Positions 17,086-25,549 of a stretch of DNA of 64,000 nucleotides are shown here, in pieces; the stretch's first letter is position 1, and each line of letters opens with the position of its first letter. Origin of the DNA: Gammaproteobacteria bacterium (GTDB lineage: Bacteria > Pseudomonadota > Gammaproteobacteria > Pseudomonadales > Halieaceae); the NCBI GenBank assembly GCA_030427085.1, contig JAUHXH010000002.1, positions 1,116,001-1,180,000 on the forward strand. Direction: 5' to 3'. Made by a program: the position numbers and the translations under genes. The notes under the pieces are model-generated. The model was not told where the DNA came from. It ran no database searches and saw only the letters and a program-made list of their open reading frames with translations.

Positions 17086-17550
17086 TCAGTCTTCTCTCCG
17101 ACTAAAACGTGTGGACACTTCAGCAGTAAAACGGTTATTGGCAGTGACTGCAACCAGCCGTATTTGTTCTCCCTCTTCAGGCGCGGATGCCAGTGGCAGT
17201 TGCCAGAGAGTCGGGTCACCAGCGGTGGAGCGCATGGCTTGTGGTGGGGCCTCCTCACCTGCTGGCGCAATCGCGAGTGCTACGCCTTGCAGGTTCACGT
17301 TCGAGCGCAGCTCCAGCAGGGGAGAGGTATGGGAAGAAAGCACTTCCAGCCGCAGGCTCACGTCGCCATTTTCCAGGTCACAGGCACCGCTGGCGTAGCG
17401 ACAGTTGCTTTTTTCCAACAGGGAGTACACCTGGCCTGGAACAGCTGCGTGGGGCTGTTCGCCGACGAACTTGCCGACGGCGAACCAGGCCAGTAGGGAC
17501 AGTACAGGCGCTACCAGCAGTGCAATGATGACGTGCTTGTTGGTCAGCAT
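17086..17550 (-). CDS. Uncharacterised single-pass membrane protein of the acetate locus
   Basis: A 154-residue protein I do not recognise by name. An N-terminal membrane anchor (HVIIALLVAPVLSLLAWFAV, residues 6-25) is followed by a periplasmic domain of about 125 residues with two cysteines close together (NCRYASGAC) that could form a disulfide. The rest is beta-rich. It lies between actP and the DUF294 gene in the same orientation, 28 bp from actP, so it probably belongs to their operon. It could be an accessory or regulatory subunit of the symporter, which is inference. Confidence 0.7.
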   Translation of the reverse strand: MLTNKHVIIALLVAPVLSLLAWFAVGKFVGEQPHAAVPGQVYSLLEKSNCRYASGACDLENGDVSLRLEVLSSHTSPLLELRSNVNLQGVALAIAPAGEEAPPQAMRSTAGDPTLWQLPLASAPEEGEQIRLVAVTANNRFTAEVSTRFSRRED

Positions 17551-17578
17551 GTTGGCAGCGCCCTCCGCTTACGGCGAC

Positions 17579-19309
17579 TCAGTGGTCCTGGGCCGCTGCT
17601 GCACCCACGGGTACGCGAATGTGCTCCACGAGCTCACGCACTGTTTCTGGCGGCTGTGCGGTCACGCGAGACACACCCAGGGCAACGGCGAAGTTTACAA
17701 TCGCGCCCACCACACCGAAGGCATTGGGTTCAATGCCCAGGAACCAGTTCTCGGGAGTATCCCCGAGGAAGGCCGTGCCGGGAATGAACATGATGCCCTT
17801 GTGCTGGAACACATAGAACAGAGTGACGCCGATACCTGCGACCATGCCCGCGATCGCCCCTTCCTTGGACACAGTTTTGGAGAAGATGCCCATCATCAGT
17901 GCCGGGAAGATTGACGAGGCAGCCAGACCGAAGGCCAGGGCCACCGTGCCGGCCGCAAAACCCGGTGGATTCAAGCCCAGATAGCCGGCCCCTACAATGG
18001 CGCAGGCCATGGCGATGCGACTTGCCGTCAGTTCCGTCTTCTCGCTGATATTGGGTGTCAGCATGCCCTTCAATAGATCATGTGAGATTGCCGATGAGAT
18101 CGCGAGCAAGAGTCCCGCCGCGGTAGACAGCGCAGCGGCCAGGCCGCCAGCGGCTACCAGGGCGATCACCCAGTTGGGCAGACGCGCGATTTCGGGGTTG
18201 GCCAATACCATGATGTCGTTGTCGATTTTGACCATTTCATTGGTCTCGGCATTCGAGGTGTACTGGATCAGTCCGTCGCTGTTTTTGTCCTCAAAAGCGA
18301 GTAGGCCGGTGGTTTCCCAGTTCTTGAACCACTGTGGGCGCTCCTCGTAAGCCAGGTACTGGCCCGGCGCCGGTTCAATGGTTTGCATCAGGTTCAGGCG
18401 AGCCATCCCGGCAACTGCTGGCGCAGTGGTGTAGAGCACGGCGATGAACACCAGCGCCCAACCCGCGGAAGAACGCGCATCTTTCACTTTCGGCACTGTG
18501 AAGAAGCGAATGATGACGTGGGGCAGCCCCGCGGTGCCGATCATCAGCGACATGGTGTAGGCAAACATATTGAGCGTGGATAATCGCGCGCTGGTCGTGT
18601 ACTCGGCGAAGCCCAGATCCATCACCACCTGATCGAGTTTGTCGAGCAGATAGGTATCGGTGCCTACCATCGTGCTACCCAGACCCAGCTGCGGCAGCGG
18701 ATTGCCCGTGAGCTGCAAGCTGATAAAGATGGCGGGGATGGTGTACGCGAGGATGAGTACACAGTACTGGGCAATCTGGGTGTAGGTAATTCCCTTCATG
18801 CCACCGAGAACCGCATAGAAGAATACGATCACCATGCCGACGTACAGCCCGGTGTCGTAGTCCACCTCCAGGAAGCGCGAGAACGCCACGCCGACACCTT
18901 TCATCTGGCCAATAACGTATGTCACCGAACAGATGATCAGGCAGATTACCGCCACTGCGCGAGCCGACTTCGAGTAGAAGCGATCACCGATAAATTCAGG
19001 CACGGTGAACTTGCCGTATTTACGCAGATAGGGGGCCAGTAACATGGCGAGAATTACAAAGCCGCCCGTCCAGCCCATCAGGAATACCGAGCCTCCATAA
19101 CCCATAAAGGCGATCAGGCCAGCCATGGAGATGAAAGAAGCCGCAGACATCCAGTCCGCTGCGGTTGCCATGCCATTCTGGATGGGATGAATACCCCCGC
19201 CGGCAACATAGAAGTCTTTGGTTGAGCCGGCACGAGCCCAGAAGGCGATGCCGATGTAGAGGGCGAATGAGAGGCCCACTACGATATACGTCAGAGTTCG
19301 CAGATCCAT
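17579..19309 (-). CDS. ActP-like cation/acetate symporter (SSS family)
   Basis: A 576-residue SSS symporter that is longer and different from the one at 3080-4531. Segments such as FYVAGGGIHPIQNGMATAAD and DWMSAASFISMAGLI match the ActP-like subfamily, with about 13 membrane helices. A large extramembrane loop near residues 310-365 includes a hydrophilic Asn/Asp stretch. The gene follows the DUF4212 gene by 11 bp. The pair corresponds to the two-component symporters often assigned to acetate or other monocarboxylates. Neighbouring crbSR and acs support acetate. Confidence 0.87.
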   Translation of the reverse strand: MDLRTLTYIVVGLSFALYIGIAFWARAGSTKDFYVAGGGIHPIQNGMATAADWMSAASFISMAGLIAFMGYGGSVFLMGWTGGFVILAMLLAPYLRKYGKFTVPEFIGDRFYSKSARAVAVICLIICSVTYVIGQMKGVGVAFSRFLEVDYDTGLYVGMVIVFFYAVLGGMKGITYTQIAQYCVLILAYTIPAIFISLQLTGNPLPQLGLGSTMVGTDTYLLDKLDQVVMDLGFAEYTTSARLSTLNMFAYTMSLMIGTAGLPHVIIRFFTVPKVKDARSSAGWALVFIAVLYTTAPAVAGMARLNLMQTIEPAPGQYLAYEERPQWFKNWETTGLLAFEDKNSDGLIQYTSNAETNEMVKIDNDIMVLANPEIARLPNWVIALVAAGGLAAALSTAAGLLLAISSAISHDLLKGMLTPNISEKTELTASRIAMACAIVGAGYLGLNPPGFAAGTVALAFGLAASSIFPALMMGIFSKTVSKEGAIAGMVAGIGVTLFYVFQHKGIMFIPGTAFLGDTPENWFLGIEPNAFGVVGAIVNFAVALGVSRVTAQPPETVRELVEHIRVPVGAAAAQDH

Positions 19310-19320
19310 GGTCGTGCCTC

Positions 19321-19590
19321 CTACTCGTCTTCGTCCACACCGAACTCACGGTCCAGTGCGGCCATTTTTTTGGCGTAGTAAAAAATCAATGCGACGAACA
19401 CGTAGATGGAGCCCTGCTGGGCAAACCAGAAGCCCAGCTTGTAGCCGCCGATGCTGATCTGGTTGAGTACGTCGACCAGCAGGATGCCGCAGCCGTAACT
19501 CACCACAAACCAGATCACCAACAGCTTGACCATCAGGGCCAGGTTTCGGCGCCAGTACTGCTGGGCCTGTTCTTCGTTCAAAGGGGACAT
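19321..19590 (-). CDS. DUF4212 small subunit of SSS symporter
   Basis: An 89-residue protein with two membrane helices (LALMVKLLVIWFVVSYGCG and a second near IYVFVALIFYYAKKM) and charged ends. Its N-terminal YWRRNLALM and C-terminal YYAKKMAALDREFG are hallmarks of the DUF4212 family, which is almost always encoded just before an ActP-like symporter. GAGGTACACC lies before the ATG on the minus strand. A CrbR-site candidate lies 68 bp upstream. Confidence 0.9.
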   Translation of the reverse strand: MSPLNEEQAQQYWRRNLALMVKLLVIWFVVSYGCGILLVDVLNQISIGGYKLGFWFAQQGSIYVFVALIFYYAKKMAALDREFGVDEDE

Positions 19591-19657
19591 GGTGTACCTC
19601 CTCGTTTGTTATTTTCGCCTTCGCCACGATGGTAACTGAGGCGAAGAACCCATACTG

Positions 19658-19673
19658 CTGGACTTTGGTCTAA
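19658..19673 (-). promoter_or_regulatory. Candidate CrbR site upstream of DUF4212-actP
   Basis: Read on the minus strand this is TTAGACCAAAGTCCAG. It matches the site at 21069-21084 at 14 of 16 positions and shares the core GACCAAAGTC exactly. It lies 68-83 bp upstream of the DUF4212 start, in an activator-like position. The motif similarity is seen; binding by CrbR is inferred. Confidence 0.55.
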
Positions 19674-19681
19674 GCCAAAGC

Positions 19682-20983
19682 CTAGAACGCGTACTTGGCG
19701 GAGAACTGGAGGCGGCTCATATCTCCGCTGCGACCATCCTCCAGTTCTTTCACGCCGAACACAAGCTCCCCGCCAAACTGAAGTTTCGGTGCTGGCAGGT
19801 AGTTCAGGCTGGCGTGCAGGCTTCGGTACTCGCTGGCCAGACTGTCTGCGCCGGCAAAATCGCCATTGCCTGGATTGTCGGCGCGGGCCATCGAAGCCGA
19901 GAAGGTACTGTTCCAGTGGGGTGACCAGAAGCGTCGATAGGCGATAAATCCGCCCATCTGATCGATGGTCTGAATGTTGCCGTTGGCATCGACGTAACCG
20001 TCATTGAAAGCATTCAGGCCCATGTACCGCCCCAGGGCGTCACCGTAGTTGAACATGAAGCGCAGATCGTCAGTCCCAAGCTGCCACTTGCCCGCGAGCG
20101 ACAGGGCATAGCCAAACTGCGTGTCCTCGCCGGCCTCGATGCTCGGGTTGGAACGGTCCTCCCAGCTCAACTGGCGACCCATGCCTGCGACGGACCAGGA
20201 CAGATCGCCGGTTTTGCCGTTGTAGCGTGCAATCAGGTCGGGAATGCCCTCGGCGTCGTTATCCCAGGCCACACCGTTCAGGCGCGTTGCCGGGTTTTCC
20301 ACCGCCAATTGCAGCCCACCCATCGTCCAGCGAACCTGCGGCTGACGCACAAAGATTGTGCCGACCGGCCCAACAAAGTCGAGATTGTCCGGCAGGGCGC
20401 TGACGTTGAAAAAGGTCGACCAGCTCTGGCCGGCCATAATCGAACTGCCCTCGGCGTAGTCCCATTTGAGGAAGGCGTGCCGCAGCCTGGAACTCCAGGA
20501 GTTCGAAATGCGCTCATCACCCTGGCCACTCACCTGAAAATCCAGCTCGAAACGCGAGGAGATTTTGCCGACATCGGTATCGGTGGCGGTGGTAAAGAAG
20601 AATCGGGAACTCTTGGCGCTGAGGTTGGTGGACTGGTAAGAATCCGCGTCGCCGCTAACAGGGTCGACGGGTATCAGTGAGGCAACAAAGAAGTCGTCGA
20701 TTAGATCGTTGCCGGGTTTGCCACCGCTGTAGTTGGATCCGATGGAGTCGAGCTGGACGTAGCCGCCATAGGTAAATTTGGTGCCTTTTGCCATCGGCCG
20801 GGATTGTTCGATATCGCTGGTGTTAACCTCGATGGTTTCACTGTTGGACATCACCTGGGCTTTGAGTTCTGCCAGTTGCCGTTCCAGTTCCGCTATACGA
20901 TCGGCAACCGCATCAGCCGCTGCGGAGGTTGAACACGCGGCCAGACCGGCCGCAATGACAGCTTGAGTAAGCTTGTTTCGCAT
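19682..20983 (-). CDS. DcaP-like trimeric porin
   Basis: A 433-residue outer-membrane protein. A signal peptide (hydrophobic AVIAAGLAACSTSAAA) is followed by an N-terminal coiled coil (IAELERQLAELKAQ), then a beta-barrel opening with YGGYVQLDSIGSNY and ending in an aromatic KYAF. This arrangement is that of DcaP-type porins, which pass dicarboxylates and other small anions. I start at the ATG preceded by AAGGAGCGGTGATC. The barrel contains many alternating amphipathic strands. The promoter carries facing copies of the candidate CrbR motif, so it may be the outer-membrane entry for acetate or related carboxylates. Confidence 0.85.
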   Translation of the reverse strand: MRNKLTQAVIAAGLAACSTSAAADAVADRIAELERQLAELKAQVMSNSETIEVNTSDIEQSRPMAKGTKFTYGGYVQLDSIGSNYSGGKPGNDLIDDFFVASLIPVDPVSGDADSYQSTNLSAKSSRFFFTTATDTDVGKISSRFELDFQVSGQGDERISNSWSSRLRHAFLKWDYAEGSSIMAGQSWSTFFNVSALPDNLDFVGPVGTIFVRQPQVRWTMGGLQLAVENPATRLNGVAWDNDAEGIPDLIARYNGKTGDLSWSVAGMGRQLSWEDRSNPSIEAGEDTQFGYALSLAGKWQLGTDDLRFMFNYGDALGRYMGLNAFNDGYVDANGNIQTIDQMGGFIAYRRFWSPHWNSTFSASMARADNPGNGDFAGADSLASEYRSLHASLNYLPAPKLQFGGELVFGVKELEDGRSGDMSRLQFSAKYAF

Positions 20984-21051
20984 GATCACCGCTCCTTTTG
21001 TGCTTATGTTTTGGGCTATGTGAGTATTGTTCTCACGCGGTGAAAGCTGTA

Positions 21052-21084
21052 TTGGACTTTGGTCGCGATTCGACCAAAGTCTAG
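21052..21084. promoter_or_regulatory. Facing CrbR-site candidates between porin and crbR
   Basis: Two copies of GACTTTGGTCG and its complement form a perfect 11-bp inverted repeat (21055-21065 and 21071-21081) with a 5-nt centre. The right half reads TTCGACCAAAGTCTAG on the plus strand. The same 10-bp core occurs before DUF4212-actP, and a relative occurs before crbS. It lies 69-101 bp from the porin start and 95-127 bp from crbR, so it could serve either gene. Since the arms extend beyond a simple hairpin need and lack a T run, I read it as a regulator site rather than a terminator. Confidence 0.6.
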
Positions 21085-21178
21085 CGTTCGGGGCTTTTAA
21101 TCCGGCACGGCGCGACTTACATTGGCGATACAGGGTCAGGCCTTGGCCTGGCCACCATGGCAATGCCCGGGGTAAAAC

Positions 21179-21850
21179 GTGACAAGCACCACGATACTGA
21201 TCGCTGACGACCACCCGCTGTTTCGCTCCGCGCTGCAGCAGGTGATTGCACAACACTTTCCGACCCACATGGTGTTGCTGGCTGCGGATGTCAATGCACT
21301 ACAACAGCAGGCTCAACAGGCCGGCAGCATCGATCTCTTATTACTCGACCTGCACATGCCAGGTGCTACCGGTTTTTCTGCGCTGTCCTGGTTCAGCGGG
21401 CAATTTCGCAGCACGCCGGTGGTGATGATTTCTGCCAACACCCATCCCGATACGGTGCGCCGCGCACTGGATCACGGCGCGGCGGCGTTTTTGTCCAAGT
21501 CAGCGGAGATCGAGTCCATCCAGTCCTGTATTGAAGCGGTAATGTCGGGACAGCGCGGATTGCATCCCGGCCTGCAGGCGGGAACAACAGGTGCCAGTTT
21601 GCAGGCTCTGGATGTAGCAGAGGCCGTGTCGACGCTAACGGCGCAGCAATTTCGCGTAGCGGCCATGCTGGTGGAGGGATTGCTGAACAAGCAGATCGCC
21701 TATGAACTGGAGGTCAAGGAATCCACCATCAAGGCGCATTTGACCGAGATCTTTCGCAAATTGGGCGTTACCTCTCGCACCCAGGCTGTGCTGGCGCTTG
21801 CGAGTTTGGGTATCGAGCCGCCTGACGATATTGCCAAGCCGGTAGAGTAG
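21179..21850 (+). CDS. crbR: LuxR-family response regulator, CrbR-like
   Basis: A 223-residue response regulator of the NarL/FixJ class. The receiver domain (1-120) has the acidic pair Asp10-Asp11, phospho-acceptor Asp57 in LLLLDLHMPG, and the conserved Lys in FLSKSAE. A C-terminal LuxR helix-turn-helix follows (LTAQQFRVAAMLVEGLLNKQ, then TIKAHLTEIFRKLGV). It uses a GTG start. It is convergent with the large SSS-kinase gene 25 bp away and lies beside acetate genes, which is the arrangement of the CrbS/CrbR system that activates acs in Pseudomonas, Vibrio and Shewanella. Confidence 0.87.
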   Translation: MTSTTILIADDHPLFRSALQQVIAQHFPTHMVLLAADVNALQQQAQQAGSIDLLLLDLHMPGATGFSALSWFSGQFRSTPVVMISANTHPDTVRRALDHGAAAFLSKSAEIESIQSCIEAVMSGQRGLHPGLQAGTTGASLQALDVAEAVSTLTAQQFRVAAMLVEGLLNKQIAYELEVKESTIKAHLTEIFRKLGVTSRTQAVLALASLGIEPPDDIAKPVE

Positions 21851-21875
21851 GGCGGGCAAGTTAGCCCTGCCGACA

Positions 21876-24800
21876 CTAATCCCGCAGCAAGGCCAGTACC
21901 AGCGTTTGAAGGCGCGCCAGATCGACCGGTTTCGGCAGAAAGCGGTAGCCCTTGTTGCGCGCCTGATCGCGTACCGTATCGCTGTCATCCGCCGACAGGA
22001 TGATCACCGGTGGCAGTGTGGTGGGTACTGCAGCCAGGGCATCGATACCGGTATCGGTGTTGTCGAGATGGTAGTCGGCAACAATGACATCCGGTGTCTG
22101 TTGTGCCAACACCGAGGCCAACTCGCTGCGGTTATGCGCCGTTGCCACGCGCGCGCCGGCATTTTCGAGCAGGCGCCGTAAGCCATCCAATACCAGTGGC
22201 TCATTGTCCAGGCAGGCGATGAGTAAGCCAGTCAGGCTTTTGGTGTCATCCGGTTCAAGTTCACCGGTGGTCGCTTGTGCGGGCGCTTGCGGAACCACAA
22301 TGGAGAACAGGGTGCCGCTACCCACCTGCGATTCCAGTCGTAAGGGGTGCTCCAGCAGTCGGGCACAGCGCTGCACGATGGCGAGCCCCAATCCGAGGCC
22401 ATCACCCTGCCCGGCGGCGGTCTGCGACAGCCTTTGAAACTCTTCGAAAATAGTGACGCGATCACCTTCTGCGATCCCCGGCCCGCAGTCGACTACCTGT
22501 AGTTCGGCACTATCTGCACGCCGGCGCACTCCCACCAACACTTTTGCCTGCGGGGCGTAGCGCAATGCATTCGACAGCAGGTTCTGAAGAATGCGGTGCA
22601 CCAGCGCCTCGTCGGAATCCAGCCAGACTGAACTGGGCATCACCTTCAATTGTTGCCCCGCAGCACTCGCGGCATCGCAGAATTCATCGCGCAGTGCGTC
22701 GAGCACCCGGTTGACCGGAAACGGCTTTCGCTGCGGCTTCAGATGCCCCGAGTCGAGACGGGCAATTTCCCGCAGTTCCGAAATCATCTGTTCCGCCCGG
22801 CGCAGGGAGCGGTCGACCTGATCGATTACCTGCACGGTGTCCGGGGTGCCGTGGCCATTCAGCTGCTGTCGCAAACTGGCGGTAAACAGACGCGCGGCAT
22901 TGATTGGTTGCAGCAGGTCATGGCTGGCGGCTGACATCAGTTGTGACTTGCTCTGGTGCGCCTCTCGCAGGCGCGACTCCGCTTCTGCCCGCAAGCGGTT
23001 TTCCTGCCTTAGCATTGCGTTGCTGGCGCTCAGCGATTCGGAACCGGAAGCGACTTTCTGTTCCAGTTCCACCTTGGTGTCGCGCAGTTCAGCCAGCGTG
23101 TCGCGGTAGCGGGTGATGTCGATGTAAGTGGTGACGAAACCACCGCGGGGCATCGGTTGACCCTGTATTTCGATCAATCGGCCGTCGGGGAGTGTACGTT
23201 CCAGACGGTAGGCACTGCCTTCACGTAACCAACGCAGGCGGCGTGCGATCTGCTGTTCGATGTCTTCATCATTCCCGGCTCTGAGATACCCTCGGTCGGC
23301 GTTGTAGCGATATACCCGTTCGATGGGGCAGCCGATATAGAGAAAACGCTCGGGGTAATTAAACATCTCCTGGTAGACCGCGTTCCAGGCAACCACGCGC
23401 AGCTGATCGTCCACCACTGACACGCCGTGAGCGAGACTCTCAACCGTGGTTTGCAGTAATTCACGATTGAACGTATTGAGGCGACTGGCGTCACTCACCA
23501 TGGTGGCGAGATCGCTGTAGGCCAGTTGCTGGAAGCTCTCCAGATGCTCCAGCGCTTTGTGGGCGGAAGCGGCGCCGATCATACTCGCCAGCACCGACTC
23601 GGTTTGGTGGATCACGAAACGGGGCACCCGGTCGCCGGGCAACAGACGCTGTTCGTAGCGGTCCTCATACGACTGCCACATGCGGGTCAGTTCGTCCTGT
23701 TCCACAAACGGTAGCAGCAGCGCCTGCAACTGGCTGCCGCGAATGAGCGACAGTTCGTTGTCGAGTGTGTCATCGTCGCGCAAGTCCACTTCGTGTGGCA
23801 GGAACAGGCGAGTCTGTCGGATGTCGGCTAGCGAAGGTTTGAGCAACAGCGACAGTGCGACCAGACTGAGCGTGTTCAAGCCGAGGCTCCACGCGGTGGC
23901 GTAGGCCAGTCGCGATTCTCCCGCGATATCGAAAAAGTGCATGGGGCGGAGCCAGTCCAGACCGAAGGGACCCTGAGTCAACAGTGGGTCTTGCGGCGAT
24001 AACAACGCGGGTAGCAAGCCGCAGTAAAACCACAAGCCCAGGCCCGCCAGGATGCCAGCTGTCACCGCGAGTCCGTGAGCGCGTCGCCAGTACAATCCGG
24101 CCAGCACCGCCGGCGCAAGTTGTGCTGCGGCGAGGAAGGAGATGAACCCGATCTCGGTGAGCCAGGGCAGGGTCATCATTTCCTTGGTCACCAGCCAGGC
24201 GCAGAACAAAATAGCGAGGATGATGATCTGGCGGGTGCGGCGCAGTCGGTCTCCCAGTTGCAGCACCGCCGCCGGGGATCGGCGGGTGAACCGCAGTAAC
24301 AGCGGAGCCACCACCTCATTGGTGAGCATAATGGCAAGACTCACCGTCGCCACGATCACCATGCCGGTGGCGGCCGAGATGCCACCTACGAAGGCCGCTA
24401 TTACTCCGAAGTTGGAGTCCAGAGCCACGGGCAGCAGTTGCACGTAAGTGTCGGGGTTTACCGATTCCCGAACGGCAAATACTGCGGAGCCTGCCACGCT
24501 GATGGGAATGACCAGTAGCATGAACAGCACGAGGTAGCTGGGGAAGATCCAGCGCGCGAAGCGCGTATCCATGCCCGCCTGCGACTCCACTACCATCACG
24601 TGGAACTGGCGGGGCAGGCACAGCACGGCCAGGGCACTGATCAGGGTGCTGGCGAAAAAATCAGACGTGAGGCGAAACTGACTGATGTCTCCGCTGGCCG
24701 AGGTGAGGTCCAGCCCTTCCGGCAGCCGGTACAAATAAGCGATGGCCAGAATTGCGACGAACACGAAAGCCAGCAGCTTCACGACCGACTCCAGTGCCAC

Positions 24801-25385
24801 GGCGGTCATCATGCCCTGGTGCCGCTCGTGGCCGTCCAGGCGGCGCGCACCGAACAGGATGGTAAATACCGCCAGCAGGATAGCGGTAAATAGCGCGGCG
24901 TCCATCCCGATTTCCAGCAGTGGTTCCTCCGAGCCGCCCACGATGGCCCAGGCCTGACCGAGGGCGCGAAATTGCAGGCCTATGTAGGGCAGCACGGCAG
25001 CGCAGGCAACCAGGGTAGCGAGGATAGCGAGGCTCTGGCGTTTACCGAAACGGGCGCCGATGTAGTCGGCGATGGACGTTACGCGATGGCGTTCGCCCAT
25101 CGCCAATAGGCGACGGATCAACGGCCAACCCAGAACGAAGATCAGGATCGGGCCGAGGTAGATCGGCAGGTGCCCCCAGGGCTGTGCGGTTGCGCTACCG
25201 ACAGCACCGTAGAAGGTCCACGAGCTGCAGTACACACAGAGGGAGAGCGCATAGATAACGCCGCGCCACGTTGCACTGCGCGAGGCACCCAGGCCGCGAT
25301 CGGAGTTGTGGTCCACGCGCCAGGCCACAGTAAACAAAGCGCAGACGTAAAGCAGCGCGAGGCTAAGCAGGGTCGAGGATGACAC
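21876..25385 (-). CDS. crbS: Hybrid sensor kinase with SSS transporter domain, CrbS-like
   Basis: An 1169-residue fusion. Residues about 1-500 are an SLC5/SSS transporter domain with about 13 helices. They are followed by a STAC-like linker (about 540-630), a PAS domain (about 650-750), a coiled coil, a HisKA domain with SHDLLQPINAARLF (His822), an HATPase domain with GPGIAEGDRVTIF and GLGLGLAIVQR, and a C-terminal receiver with Asp1104 in VIVADYHLDN. This is the domain order of CrbS. The start is a GTG. The sensor probably couples extracellular or transported acetate to CrbR phosphorylation. A candidate site for CrbR lies about 100 bp upstream, suggesting autoregulation. Confidence 0.92.
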   Translation of the reverse strand: MSSSTLLSLALLYVCALFTVAWRVDHNSDRGLGASRSATWRGVIYALSLCVYCSSWTFYGAVGSATAQPWGHLPIYLGPILIFVLGWPLIRRLLAMGERHRVTSIADYIGARFGKRQSLAILATLVACAAVLPYIGLQFRALGQAWAIVGGSEEPLLEIGMDAALFTAILLAVFTILFGARRLDGHERHQGMMTAVALESVVKLLAFVFVAILAIAYLYRLPEGLDLTSASGDISQFRLTSDFFASTLISALAVLCLPRQFHVMVVESQAGMDTRFARWIFPSYLVLFMLLVIPISVAGSAVFAVRESVNPDTYVQLLPVALDSNFGVIAAFVGGISAATGMVIVATVSLAIMLTNEVVAPLLLRFTRRSPAAVLQLGDRLRRTRQIIILAILFCAWLVTKEMMTLPWLTEIGFISFLAAAQLAPAVLAGLYWRRAHGLAVTAGILAGLGLWFYCGLLPALLSPQDPLLTQGPFGLDWLRPMHFFDIAGESRLAYATAWSLGLNTLSLVALSLLLKPSLADIRQTRLFLPHEVDLRDDDTLDNELSLIRGSQLQALLLPFVEQDELTRMWQSYEDRYEQRLLPGDRVPRFVIHQTESVLASMIGAASAHKALEHLESFQQLAYSDLATMVSDASRLNTFNRELLQTTVESLAHGVSVVDDQLRVVAWNAVYQEMFNYPERFLYIGCPIERVYRYNADRGYLRAGNDEDIEQQIARRLRWLREGSAYRLERTLPDGRLIEIQGQPMPRGGFVTTYIDITRYRDTLAELRDTKVELEQKVASGSESLSASNAMLRQENRLRAEAESRLREAHQSKSQLMSAASHDLLQPINAARLFTASLRQQLNGHGTPDTVQVIDQVDRSLRRAEQMISELREIARLDSGHLKPQRKPFPVNRVLDALRDEFCDAASAAGQQLKVMPSSVWLDSDEALVHRILQNLLSNALRYAPQAKVLVGVRRRADSAELQVVDCGPGIAEGDRVTIFEEFQRLSQTAAGQGDGLGLGLAIVQRCARLLEHPLRLESQVGSGTLFSIVVPQAPAQATTGELEPDDTKSLTGLLIACLDNEPLVLDGLRRLLENAGARVATAHNRSELASVLAQQTPDVIVADYHLDNTDTGIDALAAVPTTLPPVIILSADDSDTVRDQARNKGYRFLPKPVDLARLQTLVLALLRD

Positions 25386-25487
25386 CGGTTGGCTGTCCTC
25401 AGCATTATTATTGGGCAGCCGTTCGCCGGACGGCCCTCCTGCTTGCGAATACTATCAGAGCTGGCGCGTAGTGACCTCTGAGTTGCA

Positions 25488-25503
25488 CTCGACCTTAGTC
25501 GAA
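25488..25503 (-). promoter_or_regulatory. Candidate CrbR site upstream of crbS
   Basis: On the minus strand this reads TTCGACTAAGGTCGAG, matching the crbR/porin site TTCGACCAAAGTCTAG at 13 of 16 positions. It lies 103-118 bp upstream of the crbS GTG. It is itself an imperfect palindrome (TCGAC, 4 bp, GTCGA). Confidence 0.45.
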
Positions 25504-25523
25504 CACCCGCTGTTGCGCGGGTG
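25504..25523 (-). terminator. Hairpin downstream of acs
   Basis: CACCCGC and GCGGGTG form a 7-bp stem with a 6-nt loop just beyond the acs stop on the minus strand. There is no clear T run, so termination may be partial and readthrough into crbS is possible. Confidence 0.45.
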
Positions 25524-25549
25524 CTGACCAGGTTGTTGGGGAACGGCGA

